64,000 nucleotides of DNA from CALXQW01 sp031553045 (GCA_031553045.1 JAVBLZ010000005.1:51491-115490); one strand, 5' to 3'. Counted from the first letter of the stretch, positions 44,861 to 53,583 are shown. The notes: generated by a model not told the origin, from the letters alone. Program-made: numbers and translations.

Positions 44861-46051
44861 TTATATGTCTTTGTCCAAAATATTGCCAAAGTTTATGGAA
44901 TTGTCTCCGAACTTATTGCGGATTTTTAAAAACGCTTCTTCAATTTTTGCCGTTCTCTTTGGCGAGTTTTCTTCAAAGAGTTCCGCTTGTATAGGTTCTG
45001 AGGCGTCAATTAAATTTGTGGCGGAAATTCCCAACATTCTTATTGGATTATCTATATCCCAGTTTTCCTGCAAGATTTTTAGGGCGTTTTCAGCTATGTC
45101 TTTGCGCAAGTTTGTGGGAGATTGCAGGGTTTGTTGTCTGGTAATTGTTTCAAATTTCGGGCTCTTGATTGTGATTTGTAAAACTCCGCACTTGAAATTT
45201 TCTTCTTTCAAACGTGCGGATACTTTTTGTGCAAGGGTTTCAAACCCCGCTTTGATGTCTGAGATGCCCCTTAAATCCCGCTTGAAAGTGGTTGAATTTC
45301 CCACAGATTTTGCCTTGTCTTGAGTTCCATAAAAGGCAACTTCAGAATCTTCCAGACCATTCGCATTTGCGTGCAAGTTTAAGGCATATTTGCCGAATTT
45401 GCTCAGTAATATTTTGATATCCGCCTTGGCGAGGTCGCCAATGGAAAATATCCCCATTTTGCCGAGCTCTTGCGCAGTTGATTTGCCCACATACATCATA
45501 TCTTTAACGTTTAACTTAAAGACGGTTTTTTCAATGTCTTTGCGGGCAAATTCGGTAGTGGCGTCCGGCTTTTTATAGTCGCTGGCAAGTTTTGAAAATA
45601 TCTTATTGAAAGACACCCCCACAGACACCGTAAGCCCAAGTTCAGATTTAACCAAGAGGCGTATCTTATCGGCAATTTCAACGCCGTTGCCGAAAAGTTT
45701 TTTACTTTGCGTAACATCCAACCAAGATTCGTCTATTCCAAAAGGCTCAACTTTATTTGTGAATCTGGAATATATTTCATTAACTTTTTGGGAATAAATA
45801 TGATATTTGTCGTGGCTTGCCAAAAGTAAAATAAGATGCGGACATTTTTGTTTTGCCTGCCATATTGTCTCCGCAGTTTGCACGCCGAATTTTTTTGCAG
45901 CCTCATTTTTCGCAAGAATTATTCCGTGCCTATTTTCCGGATTGCCTGTTACCGCCATGGGTTTATCGCCAACTTCGGGATGATACAGCGCTTCTACGGA
46001 GGCAAAAAAACCGTTCAAATCGCAATGCAATATTGTTCTGTCGCTATTCAT
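44861..46051 (-). CDS. dinB: DNA polymerase IV (Y family)
   Basis: The 396-residue protein has the Y-family palm motifs: HCDLNGFFASVE with the first catalytic Asp, VEPFGIDESWLDVT with the SIDE-like acidic pair (IDES), and SVGVSFNKIFSKLASDYKKPD. Helix-hairpin-helix and little-finger domains follow. Near the C-terminus QAELF is a sliding-clamp binding motif. It copies damaged DNA with low fidelity. No known LexA site was found; a TGATTTTG/CAAAATCA inverted repeat lies upstream at 46095-46125. Confidence 0.95.
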   Translation of the reverse strand: MNSDRTILHCDLNGFFASVEALYHPEVGDKPMAVTGNPENRHGIILAKNEAAKKFGVQTAETIWQAKQKCPHLILLLASHDKYHIYSQKVNEIYSRFTNKVEPFGIDESWLDVTQSKKLFGNGVEIADKIRLLVKSELGLTVSVGVSFNKIFSKLASDYKKPDATTEFARKDIEKTVFKLNVKDMMYVGKSTAQELGKMGIFSIGDLAKADIKILLSKFGKYALNLHANANGLEDSEVAFYGTQDKAKSVGNSTTFKRDLRGISDIKAGFETLAQKVSARLKEENFKCGVLQITIKSPKFETITRQQTLQSPTNLRKDIAENALKILQENWDIDNPIRMLGISATNLIDASEPIQAELFEENSPKRTAKIEEAFLKIRNKFGDNSINFGNILDKDI

Positions 46052-46238
46052 TTTTGAATTTTAAAATTGGCAAAATTTATATATTTAAACTTTATGATTT
46101 TGAAAAATTTTTCCACACAAAATCAAATTATTTTTAGATAAAATTTGGGCAAGCTTTTTACTGCTAAAATAGATTGCCTTTTAACTTACCTATATATTGC
46201 GTATTGCGGGTTGTTGTACCGTAAATGCCATGTAAATA

Positions 46239-46299
46239 AGGGGTTTTGCGGCTTTACCGCATTCTGACAGCCCATAAAACAAGGCTATTGTAAGCCCCT
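46239..46299 (+). ncRNA. Possible three-way-junction RNA in the nrdJ upstream region
   Basis: AGGGG (46239-46243) can pair with CCCCT (46295-46299). Inside, GCGG (46248-46251) pairs with CCGC (46257-46260) over loop CTTTA, and AGCC (46269-46272) pairs with GGCT (46283-46286). The stems are short and there is no matched family. It would be upstream of the candidate promoter, so it would need its own. Confidence 0.25.
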
Positions 46300-46389
46300 G
46301 TAAAGATTTAAAATTTCCTAGCACTTTTTAAAAATATGTAAACCATTATTTTCGAAAAAAGTATTAAAAAAAATATTGGGCAAAAATCG

Positions 46390-46418
46390 TTGACAAAGAT
46401 AGGATGCAAACTTTTTAT
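46390..46418 (+). promoter_or_regulatory. Putative nrdJ promoter
   Basis: A perfect TTGACA (46390-46395) with TTTTAT, a 4/6 match to TATAAT, 17 bases on (46413-46418). It lies about 180 bases upstream of the nrdJ start. Confidence 0.35.
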
Positions 46419-46599
46419 CAATAGAAAATCTTGCGTGTTGTTTGGCGCAATTTTTGTGTTTTGTGTTACAGTCCAGATTGAATGATTTGCTCTGCCGTTA
46501 TACGTGCTGAGTAAAGTGTCGTTTTTGGGTGTGTTTTCACAAGACAATGAAGTACCAAGACACTTTCTCACAACTTTAATTACTAAAAACGGACTTATA

Positions 46600-49500
46600 A
46601 TGGCAAAGATTACAGTAGATGCAAATCAGGTGATAGACCTCGGCAAAAGGCAGGGGCAGGGCGGAATTAAAATGCAGCGCATCTTCACAAAAGAAGGCGT
46701 TTGGGCGTACGACACCGCAAAGTGGAAAAAGCAGGATATAAAAATGTTTGCTTCCGGTGAATCCATCTTCTCACGAGAAAATGTGGAAGTGCCTGCACAC
46801 TGGGGGGAAAACGCCCTAAAAATTACCGTAAGCAAATATATATTTGGTAAGACACCGGGCACGCCTGAGTATGAAGACTCTTTAAAACACGTCTTTGATA
46901 GAATTGCAAATACCTACACAATTTGGGGCTACCAAATGGGTTATTTTGCAGATGAAAATTCAGCGCTCATATTCAATCAAGAAGTTAAATACATGCTCTT
47001 GCACCAGATATGGGCGCCCAATAGCCCCGTATGGTTTAATATCGGCCACTGGGAGCAGTGGCGTTGGGGCAGGCCAGACTTGAGGGACTCTTTAAAAGGC
47101 AAGGGCAACACCGCATATTTTGGTCAGGAAAACGGCAAAGGCGGCGTAGAAGCCGTACGTTCGGACAATCATTATTTGAGCCCACAGATGAGCGCTTGTT
47201 TCATACTTGGCGTTAAAGATTCCATGGATGAAATTTTGCGCCATCAATATACGGAAGGCTGCATATTCTCAAGCGGTTCCGGTATAGGTATAAATATTTC
47301 GTCTATACGTAGCGAGGGTGAACCTATAACGGGCAAAGGTTCGGCTTCCGGCCCATTATCTTTTGACAGGGGTTGGGACAGAATGGCTGGCGCAATCAAA
47401 TCCGGCGGAAAGACACGCAGGGCGGCGCGCATGGTTGTAATGTACAGCGATCATCCTGATGTCTTTGAATTTATAAACACAAAATTCAAACAGGAAGAAT
47501 TGGCAAAAGTCATACTGCAAGAGCACAATGTAAATTTTGCGCTCAGAAAATTGGCGGAACAAAAACTGCAAGACGGCACTCCGGAGGAGCAAATCGCCGC
47601 AAAGATGCTGCTTAGCACGCCTTTTGTTGTGGACAAATCTTACAGCCCCGGCATGGATGATTTGGTCTATGGTCAGACACTTTCAAACCAAAATGCGAAT
47701 CATACGGTTTCCATGAAATCTGGCTTTTGGATGGCGTTTAAAAATGGCGAAAAATATGCCACAAGATGGGTTAAAGACCCTTCCCATATTGTCAAAACTT
47801 ATGACCCTATGGAGTTTCTCGAAATAATGTCTAAGGCAATCTGGAACAATGCCGAACCGGGCTTGCATAATAATGACATCATCAACTTCTGGAGCACATT
47901 TAAAGATGAAGTTTGGCTTGAGGCAAGCAACCCTTGTTCAGAGTATCTAGGGCCGGTATTCAGTTCTTGTAATTTGAGTTCTTTTAACGTGCTGCGCTTC
48001 TACAAAAACGGCGTCTTTGATACGGAAAAATTTAAGCTCGCAAGCCAAATTGCAATGATGGCGGCAGACATGAATGTCTCGAAGGGCGGCTTCCCCATTG
48101 AAGATATTGCTATCAACACTGTGGCTTACAGAACTACAGGTATTGGCTTGGCAAATCTCGGCGGACTACTCATGTCTTTGGGTATCCCCTATGACTCACC
48201 AGAGGGCCGTATGATTTCATCTTCTTTGACATCGCTTCTTACATCTTGCTGTTACGCTCATAGCGCAGAAATGGGCGATATGCTCGGCGATTTTGTCAAG
48301 TTTGGCAAAATCAAGGGCAGTATGAAAAGGGTCTTGAATATGCACGCTTTGATGCATGAGCACCTTAAATCTATTGCAGGCATGAAGCCCGCCTTCAAGA
48401 AGGTTGGAGACTTGCCGGAGGTTGAATCTTTTTCTGCCGATGAAGCTATTGAGGGCTTTAAAAAGAGTATAGGCTCTGAAAATATAGCCTTAGACAAAGA
48501 ATGGCTTGATGTTATGAATGTCGCTTCAGATCTTTGGACATCTGTAAGGTCTGCCAAAAGTTTCCGCAACAGTTTTGTAACTTGCATTGCGCCCACTGGC
48601 ACTATCAGTGCGCCTCTTGGCATTTATGAAGAAGGTACGACTTCTGCTGAGCCTGAATATTCTCTTGTAAAACATAAGCAACTAAGTGGCGGCGGTATGA
48701 TGACGCTCATCAACGGTTTAGTTCCGCAGGGTCTTTCCAAGCTTGGTTTCGGCTTTGAACAAATTGCAACCATAGTTGCGGAAGTGTCTGGTCTTGCGGG
48801 TCTGGAAAGCTTTTTAAATTCTAAAAAAATTAAAGATAGGATTGAGATTCTCAAAGGTATCAGCGACGGCGGCGAAATCTGCAAGGCTATCATTGCACGC
48901 ATTGGTTCTTTCAATGACGATGACGAGTATCAGCAGTTCTTCAGTTATCTTAGCGGCCTTTCGGAAAAAGGCAAACTGCCCATTTCTGACGCTCCGCTTT
49001 TCTACGGTTGCGGACACATGGAAGGTATACCGTGGATAAATGAAAAAACTTTGAAGGTGTTTGATTGCGCAAACAAACCTTTCGGCGGTGAAAGATTTAT
49101 CGGCACCGACGGACACTTGAAGATGCTCGGCGCATTGCAGCCTTTCATTTCGGGCGCTAGCTCCAAGACAATCAATATGCCTTCAAGCTCTACGCAAAAA
49201 GATATCACAGACAGCCTCATTGAGAGCCACGCTTTGGGTATCAAATGTATAGCAATTTATAGGGACGGCTCTAAGGCAAATGCTGTTTACAGCACAAGGT
49301 TAGATTCTTCAGAAGTTCAGGACGCTTGGGCGGAAGTGCTTAAAACCGCAACGCAAATTCGCATTCAGGAACACGCAAACCCTATACGCAAACGCTTGCC
49401 GTATCGCCGTTGGGGGCAGACAGTCAAGTTCTCGATAGGTGAAAACCTCTCTGGCTTTATGACAGTCGGCATTTCCGACACGGGGCATTGTTCGGAAATC

Positions 49501-50022
49501 TTCGGCACTTTGGGGCAGGGCGGCTCTTTAATAAACGGCATGTTTGGCGCATTCTGCAAAGCTTTCTCAATAGCGCTGCAATACGGCGTTCCTTTCGACG
49601 CATTTATATCATCCTTCAAATATATGACTTTTGACCCTGCCGGCTGGGTGCGCATTGGCGATTATAATGACGATTATAAGCCAGATATCCACTCATGCAA
49701 AAGCATTGTAGATTTGCTAATGCAACTTTTAGATTGGATGTTCCCGTCTGAAAATGGGCGCCGTTTGCGCTCTTTGGATCAACAGTATATAAATTCCCTA
49801 TTCCAATCCGGCGATGAAAGTCTTAGGATAAGTTCAATACAAAAATCTCCAATGCAGACAGAATTGCCCTTGTCGGCGTCAACGCCTGCGAAGGTCAAGA
49901 AAGACAAGGCGATGAATAGCGCTTTGACTTGCCCAAAATGCCATTCATACGCTTACGTGTTCGACGGTAAATGCCGTTCCTGCCGCGACTGTGGATACAA
50001 AGACGGTGGCTGCGGCGCCTAA
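46600..50022 (+). CDS. nrdJ: Adenosylcobalamin-dependent (class II) ribonucleotide reductase
   Basis: The 1140-residue protein is of the long NrdJ type. Key segments include APNSPVWFNIGHWEQ, MSACFILGVKDSMDEI, the catalytic finger loop NPCSEYLGPVFSSCNLSSFNVLRF, and CIAPTGTISAPLGIYEEGT. It makes dNDPs from NDPs using adenosylcobalamin as radical source. The last 30 residues have a Cys ladder (CPKCHSYAYVFDGKC and CRDCGYKDGGC), probably zinc-binding and thioredoxin-facing. The ATG at 46600 is chosen from family alignment; the ribosome binding site is weak. Hairpin module A begins right at its TAA stop. Confidence 0.95.
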   Translation: MAKITVDANQVIDLGKRQGQGGIKMQRIFTKEGVWAYDTAKWKKQDIKMFASGESIFSRENVEVPAHWGENALKITVSKYIFGKTPGTPEYEDSLKHVFDRIANTYTIWGYQMGYFADENSALIFNQEVKYMLLHQIWAPNSPVWFNIGHWEQWRWGRPDLRDSLKGKGNTAYFGQENGKGGVEAVRSDNHYLSPQMSACFILGVKDSMDEILRHQYTEGCIFSSGSGIGINISSIRSEGEPITGKGSASGPLSFDRGWDRMAGAIKSGGKTRRAARMVVMYSDHPDVFEFINTKFKQEELAKVILQEHNVNFALRKLAEQKLQDGTPEEQIAAKMLLSTPFVVDKSYSPGMDDLVYGQTLSNQNANHTVSMKSGFWMAFKNGEKYATRWVKDPSHIVKTYDPMEFLEIMSKAIWNNAEPGLHNNDIINFWSTFKDEVWLEASNPCSEYLGPVFSSCNLSSFNVLRFYKNGVFDTEKFKLASQIAMMAADMNVSKGGFPIEDIAINTVAYRTTGIGLANLGGLLMSLGIPYDSPEGRMISSSLTSLLTSCCYAHSAEMGDMLGDFVKFGKIKGSMKRVLNMHALMHEHLKSIAGMKPAFKKVGDLPEVESFSADEAIEGFKKSIGSENIALDKEWLDVMNVASDLWTSVRSAKSFRNSFVTCIAPTGTISAPLGIYEEGTTSAEPEYSLVKHKQLSGGGMMTLINGLVPQGLSKLGFGFEQIATIVAEVSGLAGLESFLNSKKIKDRIEILKGISDGGEICKAIIARIGSFNDDDEYQQFFSYLSGLSEKGKLPISDAPLFYGCGHMEGIPWINEKTLKVFDCANKPFGGERFIGTDGHLKMLGALQPFISGASSKTINMPSSSTQKDITDSLIESHALGIKCIAIYRDGSKANAVYSTRLDSSEVQDAWAEVLKTATQIRIQEHANPIRKRLPYRRWGQTVKFSIGENLSGFMTVGISDTGHCSEIFGTLGQGGSLINGMFGAFCKAFSIALQYGVPFDAFISSFKYMTFDPAGWVRIGDYNDDYKPDIHSCKSIVDLLMQLLDWMFPSENGRRLRSLDQQYINSLFQSGDESLRISSIQKSPMQTELPLSASTPAKVKKDKAMNSALTCPKCHSYAYVFDGKCRSCRDCGYKDGGCGA

Positions 50023-50229
50023 AAAAAGCGTTTGGACGGTAAAATGAAATGAGCGGGGATTATCTTTTAGATAGTCCCTTTTTTATTTAAATTTAGATAG
50101 CTCATTTCATTTTACCTTTCGGCTCTAAACTTAGCTGCTGCGGGACTCGGGCTGCGGGCACGTACATTAGTACGTTTCCTTGCCCTCACCACTTGCATCG
50201 TCGTTTGACGCTCGAACCAAACGCTTTTT
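50023..50229 (+). repeat. Hairpin-repeat module A, copy 2 (nested long stems)
   Basis: The unit begins immediately after the nrdJ stop codon. The outer stem is a perfect 13-base inverted repeat (AAAAAGCGTTTGG at 50023-50035; partner 50217-50229). The inner stem is a perfect 17-base repeat (GGTAAAATGAAATGAGC at 50038-50054; partner 50100-50116). The core is an intrinsic terminator (50055-50084). Between inner and outer stem lies the conserved tip ACGTACATTAGTACG. Compared with 6657-6862 (minus), both stems differ in sequence but remain fully paired. Confidence 0.82.
50055..50084 (+). terminator. Intrinsic terminator core downstream of nrdJ
   Basis: GGGATTATC pairs with GATAGTCCC and runs into TTTTTT, 33 bases after the stop codon. 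It is the same core as in the exosortase-operon 3' region, at the same distance from the stop codon. Confidence 0.7.
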
Positions 50230-50259
50230 ACCGACTCGCAAAGATTGGTAGGGCTGACG

Positions 50260-50421
50260 GCGGGGATTATCTTTAAGATAGTCCCTTTTTATTTAAATTT
50301 GGATAGCCCAGTTCATTTATTCCTCTTAAGCTCTAGCCTTAGCTGCTACGGGACTCGGGCTGCGGGTACGTATATTCTTTAACAAATAATTTTGAGTGCG
50401 AACATAACATACACTTTAATT
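50260..50421 (+). repeat. Hairpin-repeat module B, copy 2
   Basis: It starts with the terminator core (50262-50290), then GCCCAGTTCATTTATTCC, CTCTTAAGCTCTAGCC and TTAGCTGCT, and ends TCTTTAACAAATAATTTTGAG plus CACTTTAATT. Almost the same sequence recurs 362-363 bases downstream as module B copy 3. Confidence 0.78.
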
Positions 50422-50547
50422 GGGGCGCATCAAAATGCGACTCAGGCGAGGCTTGCGAAGTGAAGCTGGGTGAGGATTGTAGCAGTGCTACATACTCAGT
50501 CAGATTTACGAAGCAAACGCAGCATCAGGCGTATTTTCATGCGCCCC
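50422..50547 (+). repeat. GGGGCGCAT-type long hairpin
   Basis: The arms are GGGGCGCAT (50422-50430) and ATGCGCCCC (50539-50547), a perfect nine-base stem. Inside, AAAATGCG (50432-50439) pairs with CGTATTTT (50530-50537) with one wobble. The tip GAGGATTGTAGCAGTGCTACATACTC is split as a short hairpin at 50472-50497. The interior (50456-50519) is homologous to 24868-24932 on the opposite strand, but the arms are unrelated to GTTTTGGCAG. Confidence 0.75.
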
Positions 50548-50622
50548 CACTTGCATCGGCGGTTAAAGCTCGAGTCTTTCGCTTTTTTCCCGGCTCACAC
50601 GCTTTGGTATTGCTCAAACTGG

Positions 50623-50802
50623 GCGGGGATTATCTTTTAGATAGTCCCTTTTTTATTGGATTTAGATAGCCCAGTTCATTTATTCCTCTTAAGCTCTAGC
50701 CTTAGCTGCTGCGGGATTCGGGCTGCGGGTACGTATATTCTTTAACAAATAATTTTGAGTACAAACATAACACACACTTTAATTGGAGCGCATCAAAATG
50801 CG
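50623..50802 (+). repeat. Hairpin-repeat module B, copy 3
   Basis: A direct repeat of 50260-50440, with point differences only. The core terminator lies at 50625-50654. AACTGGGC (50617-50624) pairs with GCCCAGTT (50669-50676) around it. It ends with GGAGCGCATCAAAATGCGG, matching the first arm of the GGGGCGCAT hairpin, but no second arm follows. The linker 50548-50622 resembles the module A end at 6641-6695 (minus). Confidence 0.78.
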
Positions 50803-50822
50803 GCTTAAGAGAGTATAAAAAA

Positions 50823-51749
50823 TCATCCTCTTGGGTGGGCGGATTTGTGGATTTGCTTGAGCTCGGCGGTGTTGAGGTGTGTGTAGATTTGTGTGCTGGA
50901 AAGGCTGGCATGCCCCATCAACTCTTGCAAAACACGCAAGTCTATACCGGCGTTGAGCAGGTGCGTTGCGTAAGAATGCCGCAATTTATGCGGGGTGATA
51001 TTTATAGGCAAATTGGCACTTGCAAGATAGTCATGCAACCTGCGCTGTACCCGTCTAGGATACATGGGTGTTGAATGAAATGTTTTGAGCACAAAAGATT
51101 CTTGCGTGTCACCTTTGCAGAAAGTTTCACGCCATTTAATTAAAAGCTCCAAAGCAACTTTGCCAAAGGGGCAAAAACGCTCTTTATTGCCCTTGCCTAT
51201 GATTCTTGCAACACCTTGTTGCATGTCCATATTGCGCCATTTTAAAGAGCAAAGCTCACTGATACGGAAGCCCGCCCCGTATAAAAGTTCAAGGCATAAA
51301 GCATCGCAAAAGGCGTCATATTCAGCCTTTTTTGTCTTTGCATCAGAATTTTGCGGCTGGCTTAAAAGCTTCGGAACTTGAGCGTGGTTTAGATAGACAG
51401 GCAAAGATTTCTCAAGCTTAGGCAGCTTAACACTCTCAAACGGATTGTCATCGTTGAGAGAATGTTGCATCATGAATTTGTAATATGTGCGCAATGCAGA
51501 AATTTTGTTGTGTATTGTTGTGCGCTTTGCCTTTCCGGAAAAACTCGCAACGTAATTTCTTGCCAGAATTTTTTTGACCTTTTTTATGTCTCCGCCAAAA
51601 AATTCATTTCCGCTAAGCCACTGCGCCCACTCTTTTACGCTGCGCTCATAATTTTCAAAAGTTTTGGGACTGTATCTGCGCTGGTTTTTAATCCAGTCCA
51701 AAAATTTGTCCAGTTCAGGAATATAAATCTTTGCGTCGTCTTGCGGCAT
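50823..51749 (-). CDS. xerC: Tyrosine recombinase XerC/XerD
   Basis: The 308-residue protein has an N-terminal SAM-like DNA-binding domain and the full tyrosine-recombinase catalytic set: Arg162 (GAGFRISEL), Lys186 (GKGNKER), His254 and Arg257 (HKLRHSYATHL), His280 (LMGHASLSSTQ) and nucleophile Tyr289 (IYTHL). The length, and a place at the end of a housekeeping operon, fit the chromosome-dimer resolvase rather than a phage integrase. I saw no dif-like site. It is convergent with nrdJ across the hairpin-repeat region. Assignment to XerC rather than XerD is tentative. Confidence 0.88.
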   Translation of the reverse strand: MPQDDAKIYIPELDKFLDWIKNQRRYSPKTFENYERSVKEWAQWLSGNEFFGGDIKKVKKILARNYVASFSGKAKRTTIHNKISALRTYYKFMMQHSLNDDNPFESVKLPKLEKSLPVYLNHAQVPKLLSQPQNSDAKTKKAEYDAFCDALCLELLYGAGFRISELCSLKWRNMDMQQGVARIIGKGNKERFCPFGKVALELLIKWRETFCKGDTQESFVLKTFHSTPMYPRRVQRRLHDYLASANLPINITPHKLRHSYATHLLNAGIDLRVLQELMGHASLSSTQIYTHLNTAELKQIHKSAHPRG

Positions 51750-51765
51750 TTTTTTATATGCAGGA

Positions 51766-52677
51766 TTATTGGAATAAACCCGTTACAAATGTGTCAAAAT
51801 ATGCGTCTATAAATTCAGAAAAGAATAAAAAATATAGCGCCGCACCCAGACACAACCAAGGCCCAAACGGTATGATTGTGCCAGTTTCTTCTTCAGATTC
51901 TTGCGGCTCTGCTTTTTTATCGACAGGTTTTTCTTTATTAAAAATTTTCGATAAAAGAAGTATTGGCAACATGAGCAAAGACCCTATTACAGAACCTCCA
52001 AATATAGAAAATATTGCGCCTTGCCATCCGCAAAACGCCCCAATACAGCCAAGCAGCACAACGTCGCCCTCGCCCATTGCTTCACGCTTTAAAAGCGTCT
52101 GCGCCAAAAGGCGCATCCAATACAAAATGCCGCTTCCTACCGCAAGACCAAGTATTGATACGCTCAAAGATTTAAGCATAGACACAAAAAATGGATACTT
52201 GGGCAAAAGACAGTCGTGAAAACTTGGCACAAGCGTAGATAATAATACGCCAAGCACAGCCCCGCCAACCGTTATGGAATCAGGCAAGAAAAGATTATCT
52301 ATATCTATAAATGTGGACATTATCATCAGCGATATAAAAACTGTGCCTATCAAAAGTTTTGGGAGTGGAAAATAAATTGCCATATAGCAAAACAAGCACG
52401 CCGTAAGCAGCTCTATAAATGGATAACGTATAGAAAACTTTTCACCGCAGCAACGCGCTTTGCCGCCAAGAATAAACCAACTGAATATGGGTATATTGTC
52501 GAACCACCTGATTGCTTTGCCGCAAGCGCAGGTGGAAGGCGGGTTTATTATGGATTTTTCTTTTGGCAACCTGAGTATGCAGACATTTAAAAAACTGCCA
52601 ACGCATGCGCCAACCATAAAAAATATAAGCGGCAAAAACCAAAGGGTTTCAAAAATTAATTGCTCGTAAAAATCCAT
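51766..52677 (-). CDS. pilD: Prepilin peptidase (type IV leader peptidase, A24)
   Basis: The 303-residue polytopic protein has the N-terminal ACVGSFLNVCILRLP motif and a four-cysteine zinc site (TCACGK and RCCGEKF). The two catalytic aspartates lie in IDIDNLFLPD and in MGEGDVVLLG. It removes the leader peptides of type IV pilins and type II secretion pseudopilins and methylates the new N-terminus. Pilus genes are not in this window. It lies nine bases after aroE and 16 bases before xerC on the same strand. Confidence 0.93.
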   Translation of the reverse strand: MDFYEQLIFETLWFLPLIFFMVGACVGSFLNVCILRLPKEKSIINPPSTCACGKAIRWFDNIPIFSWFILGGKARCCGEKFSIRYPFIELLTACLFCYMAIYFPLPKLLIGTVFISLMIMSTFIDIDNLFLPDSITVGGAVLGVLLSTLVPSFHDCLLPKYPFFVSMLKSLSVSILGLAVGSGILYWMRLLAQTLLKREAMGEGDVVLLGCIGAFCGWQGAIFSIFGGSVIGSLLMLPILLLSKIFNKEKPVDKKAEPQESEEETGTIIPFGPWLCLGAALYFLFFSEFIDAYFDTFVTGLFQ

Positions 52678-52686
52678 AAAATCTAA

Positions 52687-53583
52687 CTACTGCGTATTGA
52701 TAAGGCAGTCGAGCATAAATTCGCCCAACAAATCTTCATTTGTCCAGATGCTTAAAGATTTTGCACCTTGATATGCCAGCATAGGCAACCCGCTTGCCGC
52801 CTTGATTCCAAGATTTTGGGCATCCTCGACAGATTTTGTCTCAGCACCAAAACGGTATGCCATATCGAAAATTTTTACGCTTTTATCCAACTTTGAAAAA
52901 TCTGCAATGGCGGTGTCCGAATCTTTCAAACCCACTGAAGTGCAGTTGATAATTATAGAATCTTTTTCAATGTCGGCTGGCAATGAAGATTCTAAAATAT
53001 TGCCACTAGCATTAAAATTATTTTTTGCCAAATCCGTTATTAATGCGTCTAAATTTTGACGGCTTCTGTTGAATATGCGCAGGCTCTTAGCGCCCTTGAT
53101 TGCCGCATAAAAAGCGGCGGCTCTTGCAGCACCACCTGCGCCCAATATTACAATATTTGCATCATATAGCTCTACGCCGAAAGATTTTTCCAACGCCATT
53201 TCAAGCCCAAAACCGTCGGTATTGAAACCTGCCCAAGAATTGTTTTCCAACTTGAAGGTATTGCAAGCGCCTATCAGTTTTGCGTCGCTTGAAAGTGTAT
53301 CGGCGAAATCTTTAACAAGCAACTTGTGCGGAAGCGTGAAATTTATGCCTTTAAAAGATTTTTTTTTGAAAATTTCCAGAGCTTCAAGCAGATCTTCGGG
53401 CAAAATTTCAAACTTATAGTAGTGCCAAGTTTTGTATGTCGGATTTTGCTTTGAAAGAAATGCAAGCGCCGCATTTTGCATAAAAGGGCTCAAAGAGTGC
53501 CTCACAGGGTTGCCAACCACACAGAGAGGATTTTCTACAAAATCTTCCCTCCTTAAATCTTCAAGCGTTCTTGTTTTTTCCAT
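52687..53583 (-). CDS. aroE: Shikimate dehydrogenase
   Basis: The 298-residue protein has the substrate motifs VGNPVRHSLSPFMQN and NFTLPHK (catalytic Lys), a NTDGFG motif and the nucleotide-binding GAGGAARA. It reduces 3-dehydroshikimate with NADPH in the shikimate pathway to aromatic amino acids. It starts five bases after yggS and ends nine bases before pilD. The length is slightly more than the usual 270-280 residues because of an N-terminal extension of about 15. Confidence 0.94.
   Translation of the reverse strand: MEKTRTLEDLRREDFVENPLCVVGNPVRHSLSPFMQNAALAFLSKQNPTYKTWHYYKFEILPEDLLEALEIFKKKSFKGINFTLPHKLLVKDFADTLSSDAKLIGACNTFKLENNSWAGFNTDGFGLEMALEKSFGVELYDANIVILGAGGAARAAAFYAAIKGAKSLRIFNRSRQNLDALITDLAKNNFNASGNILESSLPADIEKDSIIINCTSVGLKDSDTAIADFSKLDKSVKIFDMAYRFGAETKSVEDAQNLGIKAASGLPMLAYQGAKSLSIWTNEDLLGEFMLDCLINTQ

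Larger units (their letters stand above)
46052..46599. other. Divergent intergenic region between dinB and nrdJ
   Basis: This gap of 548 bases holds an inverted repeat TGATTTTG (46095-46102) / CAAAATCA (46118-46125), a possible three-way-junction structure at 46239-46299 and a candidate promoter at 46390-46418 for nrdJ. Plus-strand codons from 46504 to 46599 stay in frame with nrdJ but show no family similarity. No NrdR box or cobalamin riboswitch was found by eye. Confidence 0.55.

Noticed and set aside
50023..50822. CRISPR array
   Set aside because: The repeats are long, few, and contain inverted arms; there are no short regular repeats with unique spacers and no cas genes.
50023..50822. 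Integron attC sites beside the tyrosine recombinase
   Set aside because: The recombinase is XerC/D-like with no IntI-specific insert, similar hairpins occur at two loci with no recombinase, and no attC core sites (RYYYAAC) were found at the ends.
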